Below, in pieces: positions 60,889 through 64,000 of a stretch of DNA of 64,000 nt. Below the pieces are notes generated by a model. The model ran no database searches, had not been told where the DNA came from, and worked only from the letters and a program-made list of their open reading frames with translations. Origin of the DNA: JAJYQH01 sp036261615. GTDB lineage: Bacteria; Actinomycetota; Actinomycetes; Propionibacteriales; Propionibacteriaceae. Within the stretch, counting starts at the first letter, position 1, and each line of letters begins with the position of its first letter. The position numbers were made by a program, and so were the translations under genes. The stretch lies in contig DATAKK010000055.1 of assembly GCA_036261615.1 (NCBI GenBank), positions 1 through 64,000 on the forward strand, read 5' to 3'.

Positions 60889-61419
60889 TCAGCCGCGGGT
60901 GGCGTCCCGCACGACCTGGCCCTTGGCCAGGGCGAGGTCGCGGAGCGAACGCTGGAACTCGAGCATCCGGGCACGCACGGCCTCGTCGGACGCGCCGATG
61001 ATCCTGGCCGCGAGCAGCCCGGCGTTCCGCGCGTTGCCGACGCCCACGGTGGCCACGGGGACGCCGGCGGGCATCTGCACGATCGACAGCAGCGAGTCCA
61101 TCCCGTCGAGGTACTTCAACGGCACGGGGACGCCGATCACCGGCAGGGGCGTCAGCGACGCGAGCATGCCGGGCAGGTGGGCCGCTCCCCCGGCCCCGGC
61201 GATGATCACCCGGATGCCCCGCTCGTGGGCGGCGCGGCCGAAGGCGACCATCTCGTCGGGCATCCGGTGCGCGGACACCACGTCCGCCTCCCAAGGGACG
61301 CCCAGCTCGTCGAGGGCGGTGGCGGCGGGCTGCATGGTGGGCCAGTCGGAGTCGCTGCCCATGACGATCGACACGATCGCGGTGGCATCCCCCCGAGGGG
61401 CGGCGTCCGGGTCAGGCAT
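60889..61419 (-). CDS. purE: N5-carboxyaminoimidazole ribonucleotide mutase
   Basis: 176 aa purine-biosynthesis enzyme converting N5-CAIR to CAIR. IVMGSDSDWPTMQPAATALDELGVPWEADVVSAHRMPDEM, GAGGAAHLPGMLASLTPLPVIGVPV and ARNAGLLAARII are typical class I PurE. ATG 61419 is preceded by GGGAGA; the GTG at 61422 would add one residue. It overlaps the purK 3' end by 8 nt. Confidence 0.96.
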   Translation of the reverse strand: MPDPDAAPRGDATAIVSIVMGSDSDWPTMQPAATALDELGVPWEADVVSAHRMPDEMVAFGRAAHERGIRVIIAGAGGAAHLPGMLASLTPLPVIGVPVPLKYLDGMDSLLSIVQMPAGVPVATVGVGNARNAGLLAARIIGASDEAVRARMLEFQRSLRDLALAKGQVVRDATRG

Positions 61420-62620
61420 CACGGTCTCCCATCAGATAACCGGCCGCGTGCGCGGCGCGGCGCGAGACGTCGTCGAGGTCGGAGCCGTAGGTGGTGACGT
61501 GACCCACCTTGCGTCCGGCCTTCACCTCCTTGCCGTAGAGGTGCACCTTGAGCCGGCGGTCGCGGGCGAAGCAGTGCTGCAGCGCTCCGGTGAGGTCGTC
61601 CTCGGTTCCGCCCAGCACGTTGTCCATCACGACGTGCTCCGCGCGCAACCCGGGGTCGCCGAGCGGCAGGTCGAGCACCGCCCGGACATGGTTCTCGAAC
61701 TGGCTGGTGACGGCCCCGTCGATGCTCCAGTGGCCGGTGTTGTGCGGCCGCATCGCGAGCTCGTTGACGACCACGCTCCCGTCGCGGCGCTCCATGAGCT
61801 CGACCGCGAGCAGGCCGACGACTCCCAGTTCACCGGCGATCCGCAGCGCGAGTTGCTGGCAGGCGGTGGCGTGCGCGTCGTCCATGCCGGGGGCGGGGGT
61901 GATGGTGCGGGTGCAGATGCCGCCGGTCTGCACCGACTCGCTCACCGGGTAGGCGACGGCCTGGCCGCTCGGTGAGCGGACGACCAGCGCCGAGAGCTCG
62001 CGCGAGAAGTCGACGAACTCCTCGGCGATGATCCGGACGCTGGCGATGTCGGTCTCGCCGCCGGGCCGGGAGAGGTTGGCGGCGAACGGCTCGCCGGCCC
62101 CCTCGGGTCCGTCGATCTTCCACACGCCCTTCCCGTCGTACCCGCCGCGCGAGGTCTTCGCGATCACCGGCCAGCCGATCTCGTCGCCGAACGCGGTGAG
62201 CTCCGCGGCGTCCGCGACGATCCGGAAGACGGGGTTGGGGGCCCCCATGGCCGCCATCCGGGCGCGCATGACGGCCTTGTCCTGGGCGTGCTCGAGCGCG
62301 TCGGGGCCGGGGCGCACCGCGATCCCCTCCGCCTCGAGCGCCCGCAGGATGTCCGTGGGCACGTGCTCGTGGTCGAAGGTGACGACGTCGCAGCCGCGCG
62401 CGAAGTCGAGCATGGTCGCCTCGTCGGTGTAGTCGCCGACGACGACGTCGTGCACCACCTGCGCCGCGGAGGCGTCCTCGGCCTCGGAGAGCAGGCGCAC
62501 GGTGATCCCGAGCGCGATCGCCGCCTGGTGCATCATCCGGGCCAGCTGCCCGCCCCCGACGATGCCGACGGTGTAGCGGGCGGGGCGGGCGGGCGGGGTG
62601 GACGGGTCGGCGTCGCTCAC
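61412..62620 (-). CDS. purK: N5-carboxyaminoimidazole ribonucleotide synthase
   Basis: 402 aa ATP-grasp enzyme carboxylating AIR. VGIVGGGQLARMMHQAAIALGITVRLLSEAEDASAAQV, VVTFDHEHVPTDILRALE, VIAKTSRGGYDGKGVWKI and MRPHNTGHWSIDGAVTSQFENHVRAVLDLPLG are diagnostic. GTG 62620 has GAGGAGG just upstream. Operon with purE, matching the mycobacterial Rv3275c-Rv3276c pair. Confidence 0.96.
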   Translation of the reverse strand: MSDADPSTPPARPARYTVGIVGGGQLARMMHQAAIALGITVRLLSEAEDASAAQVVHDVVVGDYTDEATMLDFARGCDVVTFDHEHVPTDILRALEAEGIAVRPGPDALEHAQDKAVMRARMAAMGAPNPVFRIVADAAELTAFGDEIGWPVIAKTSRGGYDGKGVWKIDGPEGAGEPFAANLSRPGGETDIASVRIIAEEFVDFSRELSALVVRSPSGQAVAYPVSESVQTGGICTRTITPAPGMDDAHATACQQLALRIAGELGVVGLLAVELMERRDGSVVVNELAMRPHNTGHWSIDGAVTSQFENHVRAVLDLPLGDPGLRAEHVVMDNVLGGTEDDLTGALQHCFARDRRLKVHLYGKEVKAGRKVGHVTTYGSDLDDVSRRAAHAAGYLMGDRDA

Positions 62621-62721
62621 GTGGGGACCTCCTCGAGACCTGCGGGACGGGGCGGTGTGCCGGTGCCCATCCTGCCAGGTGGGGCCGGGAGCGGGCGACG
62701 GCGGCAGCGGGGCGGATGGGG

Positions 62722-64000
62722 TCAGCGCGGGTGCTCGGCGGCGTCGGGACGGGTCACCGGCCGCTCGTCCTCGCCGAGGTTCTCCGCCTGGACGCCGCCG
62801 GCCGAGGGTGGCAGGCGCGCGCCCACCGCGAGTTTCGACCAGTGCCGCAGCAGGCGGGCGACCAGCCAGCTGAGAGCGGCCGACGCCATGACGAGCACTC
62901 CGACGGCGAGACCGGCGTGGGTGAGCTCCCACGCCATGACGCCCGCGAAGATGGGCGCGTTCTGGGTGACCGCGAGCACGCAGCCGGCGCCCACGAGGGC
63001 CGCGACCGGCACCACGGCGGGATGTCCGAGCGCGAGCAGCACGGCGGCGGCGGCCGCGGCACCGGTGGCCATCGACGGGGTGATCATGCCGCCCTCGGCG
63101 CCCGCCACGATGAAGCCGGCGCTCAGCACCGGCTTCGCCACGGCGAGCAGGCCGAACAACCCGGCGCTTCCGAGCACGGGCAGGAGGAAGGCCAGCTGGA
63201 CCATCTCCTTGCCGTTGCCGGTGGCGACGGGCAGCCAGATGGTGACGATCCCGAGCACGAGGCCGGCGGCGGCGACCAGCCAGGCGACTCCCCCGCCGTG
63301 GAAGATCGCCCGTTTCCGGGCCGGGGCGACCAGCGACACCATGCCCACGCCGACGACGCTCCACAGCGGCACGCTCGCGAGCAGGGCGGCCGCAAGGCCG
63401 AGGCTGAGCGAGAACGGCGGGAAGTGGTAGGTCGGGGCGGTGCTGATCACCGGCCAGGCGACCACGGTCGCCACACCGCTCGTCACGGCGGCGACGAGGG
63501 CGATCCTCGGCGACCAGCGGTGCAGCGCCACCTCCATCGCGAAGACGACGCCACTGATCGGGACGTTGTAGACGGCGGCCAGGCCGGCACCGGCGGCCGA
63601 CGCGACGAGGACCGTGCGCCACGCCTCGGAGACGGTGAGCCGCCGTGCCACGGTGTCGGCGGCCGCGGCGGCCGCCTGCCTGGGCGCGCCCTCGCGTCCG
63701 AGGGAGCCGCCCGAGCCGACCATGATGATCTGCAGGCTGGCGTCGGCGAAGGTCGTCCACCACCCCATGGCGCGGCTGCCCGGTTCCACGGCCCGTCGGA
63801 CGGGAACGATGGTGCGGTTGGCACGGAGCCACCACCAGCCGATGCCGGCGAACGCGCAGCCGACGAGGGGGGCGAGGACCAGCCGCCATGCGGGCACGGC
63901 GTGCGGGTCGGTGATGAGCACCCTCGGGGCGACGCCCAGCGACAGCCACTGCACGAGCTTGAGGAGCAGCGTCATGAAGGCGCCGACCAGGCCCGACAGG
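62722..64000 (-). CDS. ClC-family chloride channel (5' end beyond window)
   Basis: At least 417 aa, with more sequence upstream: the frame is open through 63999 and reads on into a plausible helix, so the start probably lies outside and ATG 63975 is internal. Selectivity-filter motifs are GSGGSLGREGAP, NVPISGVVFAMEVAL and AGAEGGMITPSMATGAA, with the C-terminal gate VGAGCVLAVTQNAPIFAGVMAWELT. About 10 helices and no CBS domains. The channel/antiporter type is not known. Confidence 0.9.
   Translation of the reverse strand, partial: LSGLVGAFMTLLLKLVQWLSLGVAPRVLITDPHAVPAWRLVLAPLVGCAFAGIGWWWLRANRTIVPVRRAVEPGSRAMGWWTTFADASLQIIMVGSGGSLGREGAPRQAAAAAADTVARRLTVSEAWRTVLVASAAGAGLAAVYNVPISGVVFAMEVALHRWSPRIALVAAVTSGVATVVAWPVISTAPTYHFPPFSLSLGLAAALLASVPLWSVVGVGMVSLVAPARKRAIFHGGGVAWLVAAAGLVLGIVTIWLPVATGNGKEMVQLAFLLPVLGSAGLFGLLAVAKPVLSAGFIVAGAEGGMITPSMATGAAAAAAVLLALGHPAVVPVAALVGAGCVLAVTQNAPIFAGVMAWELTHAGLAVGVLVMASAALSWLVARLLRHWSKLAVGARLPPSAGGVQAENLGEDERPVTRPDAAEHPR

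Overview
The window is chromosomal DNA from a high-GC actinobacterium. The evidence is a WhiB regulator, an IdeR/DtxR-type iron box, DUF3039, DUF3499, DUF5719, DUF2017 and TIGR03089 proteins, many GTG starts, 1-25 nt gene overlaps, and several -10 elements lying 6-7 nt from a start codon as in leaderless mRNAs. The general gene complement would fit a Propionibacteriales-like organism, but no 16S or marker comparison was possible. A partial tRNA lies at the left edge and a ClC chloride channel is cut by the right edge.

Left part, about 0.2-27.6 kb, is accessory and dominated by sulfur and glycan chemistry. It opens with a two-component system beside a small secreted protein, then an SDR oxidoreductase, a secreted GH43/ricin-lectin protein and an anaerobic sulfatase maturase (anSME). 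A minus-strand operon follows, running from a ROK repressor at 16.6 kb down to 8.7 kb: ROK repressor, SsuC/B/A-type ABC importer, two Cys-type sulfatases, and an oxygen-dependent formylglycine-generating enzyme (FGE). A Tat-exported five-bladed-propeller glycosidase-like gene lies just beyond. The ROK gene and this exported gene share a 31-33 bp element over their -35 boxes, so they probably form one regulon. Sulfatases and FGE have no signal peptide, which suggests that a small sulfated compound is released outside, imported by the ABC system and desulfated in the cytosol.

Next to it, divergently, is a second sulfur-type operon (17.0-22.3 kb): DUF4242 protein, acyl-CoA-dehydrogenase-like flavoprotein, ABC ATPase, Tat-type SsuA-like binding protein, permease, and NADPH-FMN reductase, all overlapping. 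It is preceded by a 33-codon leader ORF ending Cys-Cys-Leu-Arg and by hairpins, which resembles cysteine-responsive attenuation. Then come an LCP cell-wall ligase, a CtaG-like membrane protein and a tandem pair of secreted S53 peptidases.

The right part, 27.6-64 kb, is core genome: dinB-folA-thyA-rdgB-rph-murI; feoABC-like under an iron box; DUF2017-clpS; pncB; malQ; RDD and MFS proteins; DUF3039/DUF952; ahcY; aroQ; a CDF transporter. It ends in a conserved actinobacterial block: SIS protein, Trm112, manB, DUF3499, Rv3259-like protein, DUF5719, large GT2 membrane protein, whiB, manC, TIGR03089, GT2, LCP, purE, purK. The order recalls M. tuberculosis Rv3248c-Rv3276c. ManB and ManC would supply GDP-mannose for the glycosyltransferases, and the LCP protein would attach glycopolymers to peptidoglycan.

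The main structural surprises are the shared ROK promoter element, the Cys-Cys leader, a four-copy palindromic repeat confined to convergent gaps, a four-unit inverted array between the GT2 and LCP genes, and an apparent excess of the word GGACGCC/GGCGTCC, including in terminators.
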